From Rosa chinensis (taxonomy: Eukaryota > Streptophyta > Magnoliopsida > Rosales > Rosaceae), in assembly GCF_002994745.2 (NCBI RefSeq), contig NC_037089.1, positions 88,250,347-88,314,346 on the forward strand: a stretch of 64,000 nucleotides of DNA, given 5' to 3'. Below are positions 49,107 to 60,201 of this stretch, in pieces. The first letter of the stretch is position 1; every line of letters begins with the position of its first letter. A program made the position numbers and the translations under genes. The notes below the pieces were generated by a model. That model was not told the origin of the DNA. It worked only from the letters and a program-made list of their open reading frames with translations, and did no database searches.

Positions 49107-50635
49107 GGTATTTAAAAAAATTAAAAAACAAAAATAAATATCTTAATGAAGTATTAGGGAATACCTTCTTAGAATGTTTTTGGTAAGAGGGAATTAAAAA
49201 AACTTAATGGGGTAAGTGGGAAAAAAATCTCTAAAAATAGAGTAAATGGACAAAAACCCAAGAAAATATATGCTTTCTTATTTGGTCTTCGTTCACTCCA
49301 GGCAATTGTAAATGGAACCTACTAAATACGGAATTAATCACACAAATTTCAAATGATAAAAGATTAATTCTAAAATTAGTTTCAAATGACAGAATTTGGA
49401 ATTAGATGTAATTAATTTCATACTTAAAAAGTTAATTCACATAATTGATATTGACACTCCTAACTCCTAAGTAACTTTATCATTTTTCTTTAACTCAACC
49501 CAGTCTAGTCAACCGGACCCTACCAAGCCCAATAAGGCCCAATTTATGACAGAGTGGAGTTGAAACTTATATCCAACTTGAAAATACATGTTAAAATTTA
49601 GTCTAACCTAAGTCCTTTTTCGGTTGAGCTATCCACCCTAATCTTAGTTCTTATCATTTGGTAAGGGTGATCTTACATCCAAAGGTTCACATGTCCTTGG
49701 GATTCTTCGAGTTAAAGCCTAACAGGTCGTTAGGGTTATCATTTTGTATATTATTTACAAAAACTTAAAGCTAGTTATATTTAATACGATAACATTTGTC
49801 TAAGAAAAAATATAGTGAACCGTGTGGGTTAGTAGTAGAGGCACTAGCATGTTACTTGAGACACTAAATTAGTAAATTCTAAGGAGTTGGACCCGAACTC
49901 CCGAAGGTTGGGCTTAATACTAGCCTTGAGCTCTTGGGCTCCAGTGACTTCAATAGGATAAGATGGAGATTTATTTCTTTCAAAGTTTTATGGCATCCTC
50001 TTTATATAGAGCACAAGATCAATATGGACAAGAACGGATTCAATTTTCTCTTCCCCTCTTCTTCCTATAGGGAAACAAAAAGTATAGTTGGCTAAGATTC
50101 AAGTCGAAGTGCATAGACTTGTATCTAGTAGTTAATCCTGCAAGATAAACATTCAAAGAGTTACGAGCCCAAGAATAGAGACGAAATTATGTCTTAAGAG
50201 TTAAGAGATTACTACAAGTAAGCTGAGTTAGTGATTTCCATTATATTTTACAACGTGTTTCATCAGTTTATGTGTAACTTTGATTTCGTTTTCTTTGTTT
50301 GATTTCACTCGTAGACAGTCTGCTTTTAGGTTTTTGAGGATTGAAACACTATTTGCAATCTCCTTTGTAACTTTATTTATATTTATCTTCAATCAAATTT
50401 TATTTATTAAAGATCGTTTCATTGCTAACTATGTTTTTGTTCTAACACTCTATAAACTAACATCTCCATCATAAGACACACGTTTTGAGATGGAAGTCCA
50501 AATATAAAACGGTGTGGGTGATGTCTAAAGCATACAGTTTCTTGTTATTGAGACTCGGTTGTGACAAAATGGTTTAATAGCATGTCTCTTGTCGGAAGTG
50601 TGTATACGAGGATGCCGAGCTCCAAGGGAGATGGA
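49107..50635. other. AT-rich intergenic DNA, no gene seen
   Basis: No coding exon, RNA gene or bounded mobile element is recognisable. The sequence 'aatggggtaagtgggaaaaaaatctct' type (about 49197-49230; cited by position) resembles, in inverse orientation, sequence near 38150-38185, hinting at an older inverted-repeat element around the palindromic repeats. The rest looks like decayed repeats. Confidence 0.4.
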
Positions 50636-51359
50636 TTGTAGTGACCCCTGTTAATATCTAAGCCGCCCAAATCTCGGTTAACGCTGGTCCGGTGAGCGTC
50701 GCTACTTGTGATGTCTTTTAGACCTCCCGCTATCTGTCAAGTAAAATACAACGGGCATCAGAGGGAGACCGCGCTGGACGGTCTTCTCTTATCTGATGCC
50801 TAAATTAGTCAATGTATTTATGTTGACAGAATTGATAAGTAGTTAATACGTAATTAATGTGGAAAGAGGAGTGCACCTTTTATATGTGAAGAAGAGGCTA
50901 ACCTCTTCTTTGTTTTCGATGTGGGACTGACATGCTTCAGTTCCCAGCTTTTGATGGTTCAGCGAAGTAATCTTGGCGTGCTAGCGGTGATCTGAGGGTG
51001 AGCTGGGGCTCCGCTGATAGCTTGTATTGCTGTGTTTCCGTAGGCCGCACCCTTGGTGGTTGTTAGTATCGCTGGCGGTAGCATGAGCGTGGCTCATTAT
51101 AGCTAATTATGTTTGCAAATGCTCATCTAAGTACAACCTTATGGGCGGGTACTAGAGGCACTGACGATTGTCGGGTGCATTGCAATCCCTCCCACATTGT
51201 CCGGGGGAGGAAATGTAATGTGTAAAATATGTGAAAATTCGCATTCACATAGTACAAGGTACTTCGGAGTGGAAACTTAAGAACAAAACCATGCAAACGG
51301 AGCCTAAATAATATTTTGCTATGTGGACCGAGTTGTGACATAAAAGTCACATCCTTTAG
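50636..51359. repeat. GC-richer, LTR-like unclassified sequence
   Basis: The composition changes at about 50,636 ('tgtagtgacccct'). The stretch contains a TATA-like 'ccttttatatgtgaag' (about 50875-50890) and 'gatgtgggactgacatg', phrases common in plant LTRs. I could not find matching terminal duplications or a second copy, so a solo LTR is only a suggestion. Confidence 0.3.
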
Positions 51360-51368
51360 TAATATGTT
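51360..51368. repeat. Target-site duplication of the MULE (left), TAATATGTT
   Basis: The same nine bases follow the right end at 57940-57948. Nine base pairs is the diagnostic target duplication length of Mutator-like elements. Confidence 0.9.
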
Positions 51369-51487
51369 GGGAAAAATTCTGTTTAGTCCTTGTACTTTGC
51401 CTCCAACATCGTTTCAGTCCATGACATTTCAATTTAATCTATAAAGTCCCTGACTTCACAATTTTCTTCCAATTAGTCCACTCCGTC
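51369..51487 (+). repeat. MULE left terminal inverted repeat
   Basis: Matches the reverse complement of about 57821-57939 with scattered substitutions. Similarity fades after 'attagtcCACTC / attagtcAACTC'. Confidence 0.85.
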
Positions 51488-51966
51488 CAAATGCTCTGTT
51501 AATTGGTTGACATGACAGATAAGTAAATGTCAACTCAGCGCCATGTAGACATGGTGGATGTTAATAACCCCAGCCTCTCCTTTTAATTTTTTATTTCCGT
51601 ACCTTCTTCTTCTTCACACCCAACCGCTAAACCACCACCGAGTATTCATCTTCTTCTTCTTCCTTACCTTCAATTCAATCCCAAAATCTCAACAAAATCT
51701 AACCACCCAAAAACAAAATAAAAAACCCAAGCATTGAAGGCACCAAATTTGAAAACCCAAATTCTTGACGGAATCAAAATTCTCCAGCCAGATCTCTCCA
51801 GCCTCTAAAGAAATTGCTCCAGTGCACCACCTCACTCCTTCCCTCTCCTCTTTTCTCTTATACCTTCCCTTTCCTTCGTCACTAATTTTTTATGGTGAGA
51901 AATCGATGACCTAAGAGAAGTGAAAGAAGACTTGATAAAGGTGAGGTCGTTAAGCTACCTGAGAGT

Positions 51967-51971
51967 CCTTG
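51967..51971. repeat. Target-site duplication of copia 2 (left), CCTTG
   Basis: CCTTG also follows the right LTR at 56919-56923. The five-base duplication proves that copia 2 inserted into the MULE interior as a unit. Confidence 0.9.
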
Positions 51972-52274
51972 TGATAGAAAATAGCTTTTACAAAAAGTGG
52001 TAAACAAGAAGAGGATTTTCTGGAATTCAAAAGTACTTTTATTGAATAATCAGCATGGCTTAAATAGTAAGCCTACAACCGACTCTACGAAAAGAAAGCA
52101 ACAGCTAGTCCACTACAATATGACTAGTCTACTCATCATGATAATAACTAAACTATGTCTCTTTTTCTCTAGGGATATTCCTAAAGAATTGGTCTTCCTA
52201 AAGACTTGGTCATCACTAACCAATTCGGATAGATTAGGATTTCCACAATTATTCAAATAAAACAAACTCTTTCA
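51972..52274 (-). repeat. Left LTR of copia 2, 303 bp
   Basis: Begins TGATAGAAAATAGC and ends AACTCTTTCA. Same length as the right LTR with about 11 differences. Confidence 0.92.
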
Positions 52275-52289
52275 CTCTCCCTTAAACTG

Positions 52290-53316
52290 AAGTCCTAGGA
52301 CATCAGTTTACAAAGAAAACTCCAGCAGCTCACTTCTCTAGTACCGACCCCATAATCCATAGCCTCTTTCCAAGAACACATACCCAGCTCTCCACCTAAC
52401 TTCACAAAAACAGCTGATTTGAGAGGCTTGGTCAAAATATCTGCCACTTGATCGTCACTATGACAATACACCAGTTCGATTGCTCCTTCCTTAATAAGAT
52501 CACGGAGGAAATGATACCTCACATCAATATGCTTGCTTCTCCCATGTAAAACTGAATTTTTTGAGAGTTAAATTGCTTCTCACTTCAATATGCTTGCTTC
52601 CTTCACAAAAACAGCTGATTTGAGAGGCTTGGTCAAAATATCTGCCACTTGATCGTCACTATGACAATACACCAGTTCGATTGCTCCTTCCTTGATAAGA
52701 TCACGGAGGAAATGATACCTCACATCAATATGCTTCTTCTCCCATGTAAAACTAAATTTGTTGAGAGTTTAATTGCTGAACTGTTGTCACAATAAATAAT
52801 GGTTGGACTCTACTGCTGGTTTTGTAAAACTCCAAGCATCCTCCGTAACCAAATAGCCTGACATGAACTTGAAGCAGCTGCAACAAACTCAGCTTCAGTA
52901 GTTGACAATGTCACTATTTGCTGCTTCTTTGCTGACCATGAGATAGTTCCTGAACCCATCATAAACACAAACCCAGACGTACTCTTTCTATCATCCATAT
53001 CACCCGCATAATCAGTATCTGTGAAGCCACACAAACTTGGACTTTAAAACTTTTTATAAAAGATTCCAAGATCAGCAGTACCTTTCAAGTAGCGCAGTAT
53101 CCTCTTCACTGCTACCAGATGATCCTCCATAGGTTTCTCCATGTACCGACTAACCATACTCACAGCAAACATAATATCTGGTCTTGTGGTAGTTAAATAC
53201 ATCAAACTTCCAACTATTTGCTTGTAGAGTGTAGCACTCACCCTCTTTCCTGACCCATTCTTTGTAAGCTTCAAACCCACTTCAGTTGGAGTGCAAACTG
53301 AATTGCAATTCCCCAT
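52290..53316 (-). pseudogene. Copia 2 RNase H region, broken and internally duplicated
   Basis: Pieces in different frames: RVSATLYKQIVGSLMYLTTT (53316-53044), [20 protein letters not shown] with [19 protein letters not shown] (53034-52810), and MRYHFLRDLIKEGAIELVYC with DDQVADILTKPL (52522-52295). About 160 bp at 52402-52562 are repeated at about 52601-52760, so the C-terminal coding part is present twice. This is clearly non-functional. Confidence 0.85.
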
Positions 53317-53589
53317 TTTGAATCTTTTTAGAACCTCCAGTGCATACTTCTTCTATGAGATGAAAATCCCAGCTGATGACTATAGAATTTCTATGCCAAG
53401 AAAGTAACGCATTAAACCCAAGTCTGTCATATCAAACTCCTCCATCATGGACTTCTTGAAGACATCCAACATAAGGCTATCATTACTGGTATATATGAGA
53501 TCATCCACATATAAACACACAACAAGCATTCTGCCATCATCTCCTAACTTAGTATAAAGTGTGTGCTCATAAGGACATTTGCAAAACCC

Positions 53590-54939
53590 TTATTTGACAA
53601 AGTAAGCATCAATACTCCTGTAACAAGCCCTTGGTGCTTGCTTTAAGCCATATAATGCTTTCTTTAGTCTATGTACCTGATTTTCAAAGCCTTGCTTCAC
53701 ATATCCAGGGGGTTGATTGATGTACACTTCTTCTTCCAGCTCTCCATGCAAAAATGCTGACTTCACATCAAGTTGATAAACTGACCAAGAATTTTGAGCA
53801 GCCAAACACAACACCATCCGCACTGTATCAAGCTTTGCTACTGGTGCAAACACTTCTTGGTAATCAACACCAAATTTCTGCTTATAACCCTTTGCAACGA
53901 GCCTCGCTTTATATTTTTCAACTTCACCGTCTTGCCTCAGCTTTGTTTTATATACCCACTTCACACCAATGGATTGTTGACCTTTTGGGAGTTTTGTCAA
54001 TTCCCATGTATTATTTTTCTCAATTGAATTCATCTCTGCATCCATAGCTTCTCTCCACTTTGTCTCCTTAGCAGCTTCTTCATAAGTTATCAGATCACAA
54101 TAAGAAAACAGAGCTAAATGAGCACTTGCTTCATCATCTGTTAGGTCACCTCCACTCTCATAATCCATCATCCAAGCAGGTTTCTTCCTCTCACGTTGAG
54201 CTCTAGGACTACGTGGACTTACTGGCTGGACCTCACTTGGAATTCTTGCTACCACAGGTGATGGACTTTCATTTGGCCCTTCCAACTCATGATTTGTCTC
54301 ACTGTCGACTCTTCCTTCATCAAGAATTAGCGGAACTTGCTGATGTCCAGTACCATTCCAATCCCATGAATTCTCCTCATTGAACACAACATCACGGCTA
54401 ATAATAATTTTCTTAGTAATAGGATTAAACAATCTGTAAGCTTTAGATTCTTCACTTACCCCAAGAAAGATGCACTTCACTCCTTTATCATCCAGCTTCC
54501 TCCTTCTTTCATCCGGAACATGGGAATATGCTATGCACCCAAACACTCTAAAATGATCAACTGCCGGTTTACGATCACTCCAGGCTTCCTCAGGTTTCAT
54601 GTGTTTCACAGCAACAGTTGGGCTTCGATTGAGCACATGAACACTCCAATTTACTGCCTCAGGCCAAAACTCCTTTGGAATCCCGCTGGTCTTCAACATG
54701 CTTCGCACCATATTTAGAATAGTGCGATTCTTTCTTTCGGACACACTATTTTGTTGTGGTGAGTAGGCTGTTGTCAGTTGTCTGCGAATGCCATAAGAAG
54801 CACAGAAACTCATGAATGCACTTGAGTTATATTCACCACCACGGTCAGTCCGAAGAATCTTAATTTCCTTCCCAGACTCTTTCTCCACTAGAGTCTTAAA
54901 ACTTTTAAACACACCAAAAGCCTCACACTTCTGCTCCAT
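53590..54939 (-). pseudogene. Copia 2 integrase and 5' half of reverse transcriptase (open 449-residue part)
   Basis: Integrase core with RTDRGGEY, then SPQQNSVSERKNRTILNMVR, the GKW-type spacer, and RT motifs ARLVAKGYKQKFGVDYQEVF, YQLDVKSAFLHGELEEEVYI (first catalytic Asp) and KKALYGLKQAPRACYRSIDA, then a stop. The catalytic DD box lies beyond the break, in the 53,340-53,590 interval, in another frame. Confidence 0.85.
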
Positions 54940-55233
54940 AAAGTATACCCATGTCTTCCTACTAAAATCATCAGTAAAAGTGATAAAGTACCTTTTGTTT
55001 CCATTTGAGACTGGATGGATGGGACCACATATGTCTGAATGAACAAGCTGCAGTACTTTTTTGGCTCTCTATGCTCCTGCTTTCTGAAATGGGTCTCTGT
55101 GTTACTTTCCGATTACACACTCTTCACACACTCTAGTAGGACAAGTGATATGAGGAAGACCTGTTACTAAACTCCTTTGTTGCAGCGTTCTCAAGCCATT
55201 GAAATTAAGGTGACCATAGCGCATATGCCACAA

Positions 55234-55665
55234 CTATGATGCATATGATATTTGCATAGTGCAACAAGTTTGAATATCATGTTGGATGCGTAGAGGAAAC
55301 ATACGATTTGTTGTCATGGTAACCTGAGCTATCAGTCCTTTTTTTGGATGCATGATTTGGCAGCAGCCTTTCCTCATAATGATCGTGTATTCCTTTTCTT
55401 GCAATTGCCCAATATTGATGAGGTTGCTCTTCAAGTCTGGGACGTAGAAAACATCACAAATTTCAACAACATGACCTCCAATTTTCAGCTTGATATTGCC
55501 CTTCCCCACAACAGTCATCTTAGCATCATTTCCAAGCTTCACAGTATCTTTGAAGAATTCATCATAATCTGAAAATAAGTACTTGTTACCGCACATATGA
55601 TTGCTGTAACCAGAGTCCAAGTACCACACATCTGTATTTGTCCCCTCATGATATGCCATTAACAA
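55234..55665 (-). pseudogene. Copia 2 protease fragment
   Basis: Reads NTDVWYLDSGYSNHMCG, the copia protease motif in which the usual small residue after DSG is Tyr here. It continues KLGNDAKMTVVGKGNIKLKI and VFYVPDLKSNLINIGQLQEK, as in the pre-integrase region. The frame ends before the integrase finger. Confidence 0.8.
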
Positions 55666-55683
55666 AATTTCCTCCTCCTTCTC

Positions 55684-56543
55684 TTATTTCTCTGCAAAAT
55701 TAGCTTTCTCTCCTCTACCATAACGCAAATTGGAGGTGCATTCAGATTTGAAGTGGCCATACCCATGACATCGATAACATTTGACATTGGACTTATCAAA
55801 GCCTCCTCTACCACCATCAAAGCCTCCTCTGCCTCTTCCTCGTCCTCCCCGAAACCATCCTCGACCTCTACTAGAGTTTCTCCAATTTGTGGATACCTTC
55901 AATGCCTGCTCCTCCACGTAATTGCTCTTCATTCTCTGTTCATGCACCAAAAGTGAGTTGTGCAATTCCTCAATGGACATCTCTACAACATTTTTTGACT
56001 CCTCAATTGAGGAGACCACATAACCAAATTTTGATGTCATGGATTGCAGGACCTTCTCCACCACTGCTACATTGTCAAGCTTTCCACTATGAACACTCAT
56101 CGTGTTGGCTATTGAAAGTGTTCTTGAAAAATACTCATCAACAAACCCTCATTCCTTCATGTGGAGAACCTCAAACTCCTTGCGAAGAGCGTGAAACTGC
56201 TGCCTTTTCACTCTTGTGGACCCCTGTTAATCGGTTATTTATGCTTCATGGCATTCCAAATCTGTTTTGATGTGTCCTTTTGGAGAATAGTCTCCAAAAG
56301 ATCACGATCAATTGCTTGAAACAGATAGTTCTTAGCCTTGAGATATTTCAACTTTAGCTCCTCCAATTTCTTCTGTTGAACCTCTGTCTGTGCAACTCCA
56401 GCTGCTGGTTCACTGACTCCATTTTCAACAACACACCAGTACTCCTTTGACTGTAGGAAGTTTTCCATGAGCATACTCCAATGGTCATAATGACCATCGA
56501 ACTTTGGGATCGAAGGCTGCACAAAATTTGATTCTGTGGCCAT
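55684..56543 (-). pseudogene. Copia 2 gag, two fragments
   Basis: The ATG at 56543 opens MATESNFVQPSIPKFDGHYD with the copia gag motif, ending at a stop near 56235. A second part, 56100-55684, holds SMTSKFGYVVSSIEESKNV, an Arg-Gly-rich stretch and the zinc knuckle CYRCHGYGHFKSEC. Intervening sequence is out of frame. Confidence 0.82.
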
Positions 56544-56615
56544 GATATTTGCTGCTGCAAATTGAAAGCTGCCGCTTTCTCCCTACCTCAGGCCCAGTGG
56601 GGGCTCTGATACCAC

Positions 56616-56918
56616 TGATAGAAAATAGCTTTTACAAAAAGTAGTAAACAAGAAGAGGATTTTCTGGAATTCAAAAGTACTTTTATTGAATGATCAGCAT
56701 GGCTTAAATAGTAAGCCTACAACCAACTCTACGAAAAGAAAGCAACAGGTAGTCAACTACAATATGACTAGTCTACTGATCATGATAACAACTAAACTAT
56801 GTCTCCTATTCTCTAGGGATATTCCTAAAGAATTGGTCTTCCTAAAGACTTGGTCATCACTAACCAATTAGGATAGATTAGGATTCCCACAATTATTCAA
56901 ATAAAACAAACTCTTTCA
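56616..56918 (-). repeat. Right LTR of copia 2, 303 bp
   Basis: Starts TGATAGAAAATAGC and ends AACTCTTTCA, then CCTTG. Next to the primer-binding site at 56602-56614. Confidence 0.92.
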
Positions 56919-56934
56919 CCTTGATCAGCAAGCG

Positions 56935-57468
56935 GTGGTGGTGAAAAGACGTCATGCTCGTGCTCGTCTTCAAATTCCAGTGAGATTACTAGAGAATATC
57001 TCGGAATCATCGCCGAGAAGGTTGAGTGTTTCACAGCAGAATCTGCAATCGCCTTCTTTGAGTCCAATGTCTTCACCGGAGAGAGTTATGGAGGAATATC
57101 CATCTGCATCTTTGGATCGAAACACCAGGTCTCCTTCAATGTCTTCACTTTCTTCGTCACCGGAGAGAGGTTTGGAGAAGGAATTGGAAGTAATTGAAAA
57201 AAATTCTGCTTCAAGACTCTTCGGTGAAGCTTCGATTAAAAATTCATCAAAGGAATGGGTCTCTTTTAAGAGATCACTCATGCAACAGTTTCTGGTCTCC
57301 AAGACGGTGTTGACTTCTTCAGTCAGCAGTTCATGTTTCTTGATTATTATGGATTGTATTTGGTTGCTTGGAGTTTTACATCTCCAAAATTTTTGGTCTT
57401 TTCGAATCAAAGAAGTTGGTGTTGGTGGTGAGAGGAGGTTTTTGGATGGTAAGCTTGGTGGTGGATAG
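56935..57468 (+). other. Open frame inside the MULE, unrecognised, possibly captured
   Basis: 177 residues, Ser-rich, with repeated 'SPER' and 'SLSSSPERGLEKELEVIE' style phrases. It has no domain I recognise and no sure start: ATG choice is arbitrary, because the frame also stays open upstream across the copia 2 site when the insertion is ignored (KVRSLSYLRVLDQQ on the left side). The opposite strand is also open over much of the same interval, which weakens the case for either. It may be a host fragment carried by the MULE or a chance frame. Confidence 0.3.
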
Positions 57469-57819
57469 CTCGGTGGGGTGCGGGGTGGTGGTAGTAGTAA
57501 TTTGATTATGCTGCTTGCAGGGTTCGATTGGTTGTGGTGATGTTGAAGACTTGTGATTGATCTGAGAATTTAGAATACAAAAGAAGGGATAACACTGTTG
57601 GATATGGGATTTGGTGAGCAAAGGAGAAGCGAATTAAGGTTCGTGGTGCTGGTTGGGCTAGGAGAGAGAGCTCGGTGTGAAGAAGAAGAAGAAGAAGAAA
57701 AATAGGGGAAATGCAGAGGGTATTTTGGACAATTCCCAATGATGTGGCATGCAAATAGTTGAGGTGGCTTACAATGGATGGCCTCGTCAGCAACTTAACG
57801 ACATATTTGAATGGAACCC

Positions 57820-57939
57820 TAACAGAGTTGACTAATTGGAAGGAAATTGTGAGGTAATGGACTTTATGGATTAAATTGAAATATCAGGGACTGAAACGAT
57901 GTTGGAGACAAAGTATAGGGACTAAACAAAATTTTTCCC
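57820..57939 (-). repeat. MULE right terminal inverted repeat
   Basis: Reverse complement of the left terminus. Followed by TAATATGTT at 57940-57948. Confidence 0.85.
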
Positions 57940-57948
57940 TAATATGTT

Positions 57949-58368
57949 TTTCATGATGAAAACCTAAGAACAAATCTGTGTAGGCGGCACCCAAAGCTAA
58001 CACAAGTTACACTCTCATAGAAAATCATGTTTCAAGAACAAAATCGAGCAGACTGAGCTCAAAGCAAACAATATATTACGATGCGAACTAAATCGTAATA
58101 AAAAAGTAGTAAGTAAATTGTTCAGATTGATATTTTAATCATTCAGAAAAGTAAGCGAGTAAAAATGGACGTTGGCAACTAAAATTAACGGTGCTGCCAT
58201 TGACAATCGAGACTTTTTGTACAACGAATTAATTTGGTTCATTTAGGGAGGGCCATAAACTACATATAGTCATATACTGTGCTGCTGTAACCATGTTATC
58301 CAATTTGTTAGGCTGCCTACATACACGTCGCTCTTCGTCTCTGTTAGCACCATTCGATTGGCTTACCG
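57949..58368. promoter_or_regulatory. CCB1 upstream region
   Basis: Holds the promoter and 5' UTR of the CCB1-like gene, bounded on the left by the MULE target duplication. The retroelement nest therefore ends only about 420 bp from the start codon. No clear TATA box. Confidence 0.4.
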
Positions 58369-59627
58369 ATGGCAGCTAAAGTGTTTTCATGGACTCCGAG
58401 TATTCCATCTCTCAGTCCTTCCAAATTACGCCAAGCTCAGCCGCAGCAGCCATGGCTGAGTCGACGCTCAAGCGCCAAGAAGAGATCTGCACTGGTCGTT
58501 CGTGCCTCCCTTCCCGAGTCTCTCATGGCTTCTTCTCCTCCTCCTCTTCTGCTACTGGAACAACTCCATCAGCAGACACCATCAACCTCGCTGTTTCTGC
58601 TGGCTGCAGACACCGCCGGTTACTCCTTGGCCAGTTACTACACTTCTTTGGGTCTCTTCGTCATCTCTGTTCCAGGCCTTTGGTCCCTCATCAAACGTTC
58701 TGTTAAATCCAAGGTAACTTGACTAAACTCTCTTCAATCAATTCCATTTATTTCTTCTTCTTCTTCTTATTGTTCTATATATATGCGCTTTCAGATCGTG
58801 CAGAAGACATTTATTGGGGAAGAGAAGAAGGCACCAAATCAAGTCGCAGGTGAAATTCTCTCCTTCTTCACTCGCAACAATTTTGTGGTCACTGATAGAG
58901 GAGAGACCATCACGTAAGCCCCCCACCTTATCCTCTCTTTAGTTCACTAATTTGGTTTATTTATCTTTTTACTTCACGTTTGCTTATGCTCTCGTGTTAC
59001 ACTTCGAACAAAAGCAATTCCACCTTAATTTTACAACCTCAAACCCCAACATCATCCACTCATCCATGATGCCATTGACCCAAATAATGGTTCAACAATT
59101 GTTTGCCAGTTATATTATAGGAATGTATAGGTTTAGTTCAATTTGTGATGTATGGTATAGGAAGTACGTGTTTAATTCCTGTGCTGAGCCTTGATTCTGG
59201 AATGAAGGTTTGAAGGCATGATGGTTCCAAGTCGAGGCCAAGCAGCACTGCTGACCTTTTGCACCTGCATCAGCCTCGCAAGTGTAGCCCTTGTTCTTAC
59301 AATAACTGTTCCAGATTTCGGCAACAATTGGTTTTGGATCACCACCTTAAGTCCATTGGCGTAAGTCAAATGCATGCTTCAGTTCCAAATTCAATGCCAG
59401 ATTGCAAATTTAATTGATTTATATTACTAATGTAACACAGGGGAGCATATTACTGGAAACGAGCCGCAAGAAAGGAGCAGATCAAGGTGAAAATGATTGT
59501 CATAGATGACGGTACACAGTCAGAGGTTGTCGTTCAAGGGGATGACCAGCAAGTAGAGCAAATGAGGAAGGAGCTTAAACTGAGTGAGAAAGGAATGGTG
59601 TATGTTAAGGGTCTATTCGAGAGATGA
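58369..59627 (+). CDS. CCB1: CCB1-like cofactor assembly factor for cytochrome b6, chloroplast (4 exons)
   Basis: Plant CCB1 is a thylakoid membrane protein needed to attach the covalent heme c(i) to cytochrome b6 of the b6f complex. Exons: 58369-58713, 58795-58913, 59208-59360, 59441-59627; 804 nt, 267 residues. Residues 1-45 are a Ser/Arg-rich transit peptide (MAAKVFSWTPSIPSLSPSKL). Membrane segments are at SYYTSLGLFVISVPGLWSLI, and at TFCTCISLASVALVLTITV and NNWFWITTLSPLAGAYYW. A soluble C-terminus follows (VKMIVIDDGTQSEVVVQGDD, ending VYVKGLFER). Exon phases agree and no lesion is seen. Identification rests on recalled similarity to Arabidopsis At3g26710, whose neighbour there is also an alpha-mannosidase. 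Confidence 0.85.
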
Positions 59628-60201
59628 GTAGAACACCTATCTCTCTATTCAATGTGTCGTTTGGAGTGGAGACTAGGAAATGAGGCTCGTATATTCTGAA
59701 GTATCCTGAAAGATTTTGATATGTATACTAACCAACTATATAGTCATAAACTAGCACCAGATTGTTCAGTTGAATTCAAGAGTCTTCTTTCTGTCAAACA
59801 AACTCTCTAATGCATTTGGCTACAGCTCCTTAGTGTCAACCCACAACATCAAAAGACATTGCGAGTGAGAACACCACAATGCAAATTTGCAACACAAAAA
59901 AACTTAGCAAATGAATGAATGAATGAAAATTTCTTCCATAAATGAATACCAGAACAACTTCCTCTACATAGCAAAGTTTTAATACCATTCATGCACAGCA
60001 AAGGCCACGGTAAACTTATTGAGAATCCAAAGCTAACATGCCCGGTGGGAGTTAAACATCCAAGTTACATAATATGTTCAAACAACCCAGAGGGAAGACG
60101 GCACAAAATTGTCTGTAACATATCTTCGACATTATCAGATTAAATTTAAAAAAAAACACATTGAATCGCAAGTGAGCCCCTGGAGAACAACCCAGATGTT
60201 T
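59628..60201. other. Intergenic between convergent CCB1 and Rieske genes
   Basis: Contains both 3' UTRs; an A/T-rich stretch near 60140-60160. No other feature seen. Confidence 0.5.

Larger units (their letters stand above)
51972..56918 (-). mobile_element. Copia 2: Ty1/copia LTR retrotransposon, degenerate, inside the MULE
   Basis: A 4,947-bp element on the minus strand with 303-bp LTRs (TGATAGAAA...CTCTTTCA) and CCTTG target duplications. The primer-binding site (complement of plus 56602-56614, TGGTATCAGAGCC on the minus strand) and a purine tract (AAGGGAG next to 52274) are present. I count about 11 substitutions between the LTRs (about 3.6%), so it is much older than copia 1. Coding capacity is broken into several frames. 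It resembles the Tnt1/Retrofit group by motif style. Confidence 0.92.
51369..57939. mobile_element. Non-autonomous Mutator-like element (MULE), split by copia 2
   Basis: Terminal inverted repeats of about 115-120 bp: the left end begins GGGAAAAATTCTGTTTAGTC and the right end, reversed, begins GGGAAAAATTTTGTTTAGTC. Similarity continues through 'ctccaacatcgtttcagtcc' and 'acaattt(t/c)cttccaattagtc'. Nine-base duplications TAATATGTT flank it. Without copia 2 the element is about 1.6 kb. It has no transposase frame, so it needed an autonomous relative. It contains an open frame (56,935-57,468) that also continues leftward across the copia 2 insertion, so it may carry captured host sequence (Pack-MULE), but I do not recognise the protein. 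Confidence 0.88.

Noticed and set aside
50636..51140. Solo LTR
   Set aside because: LTR-like phrases are present, but I found no matching ends, no target duplication and no second copy in the window, so it is listed only as unclassified.
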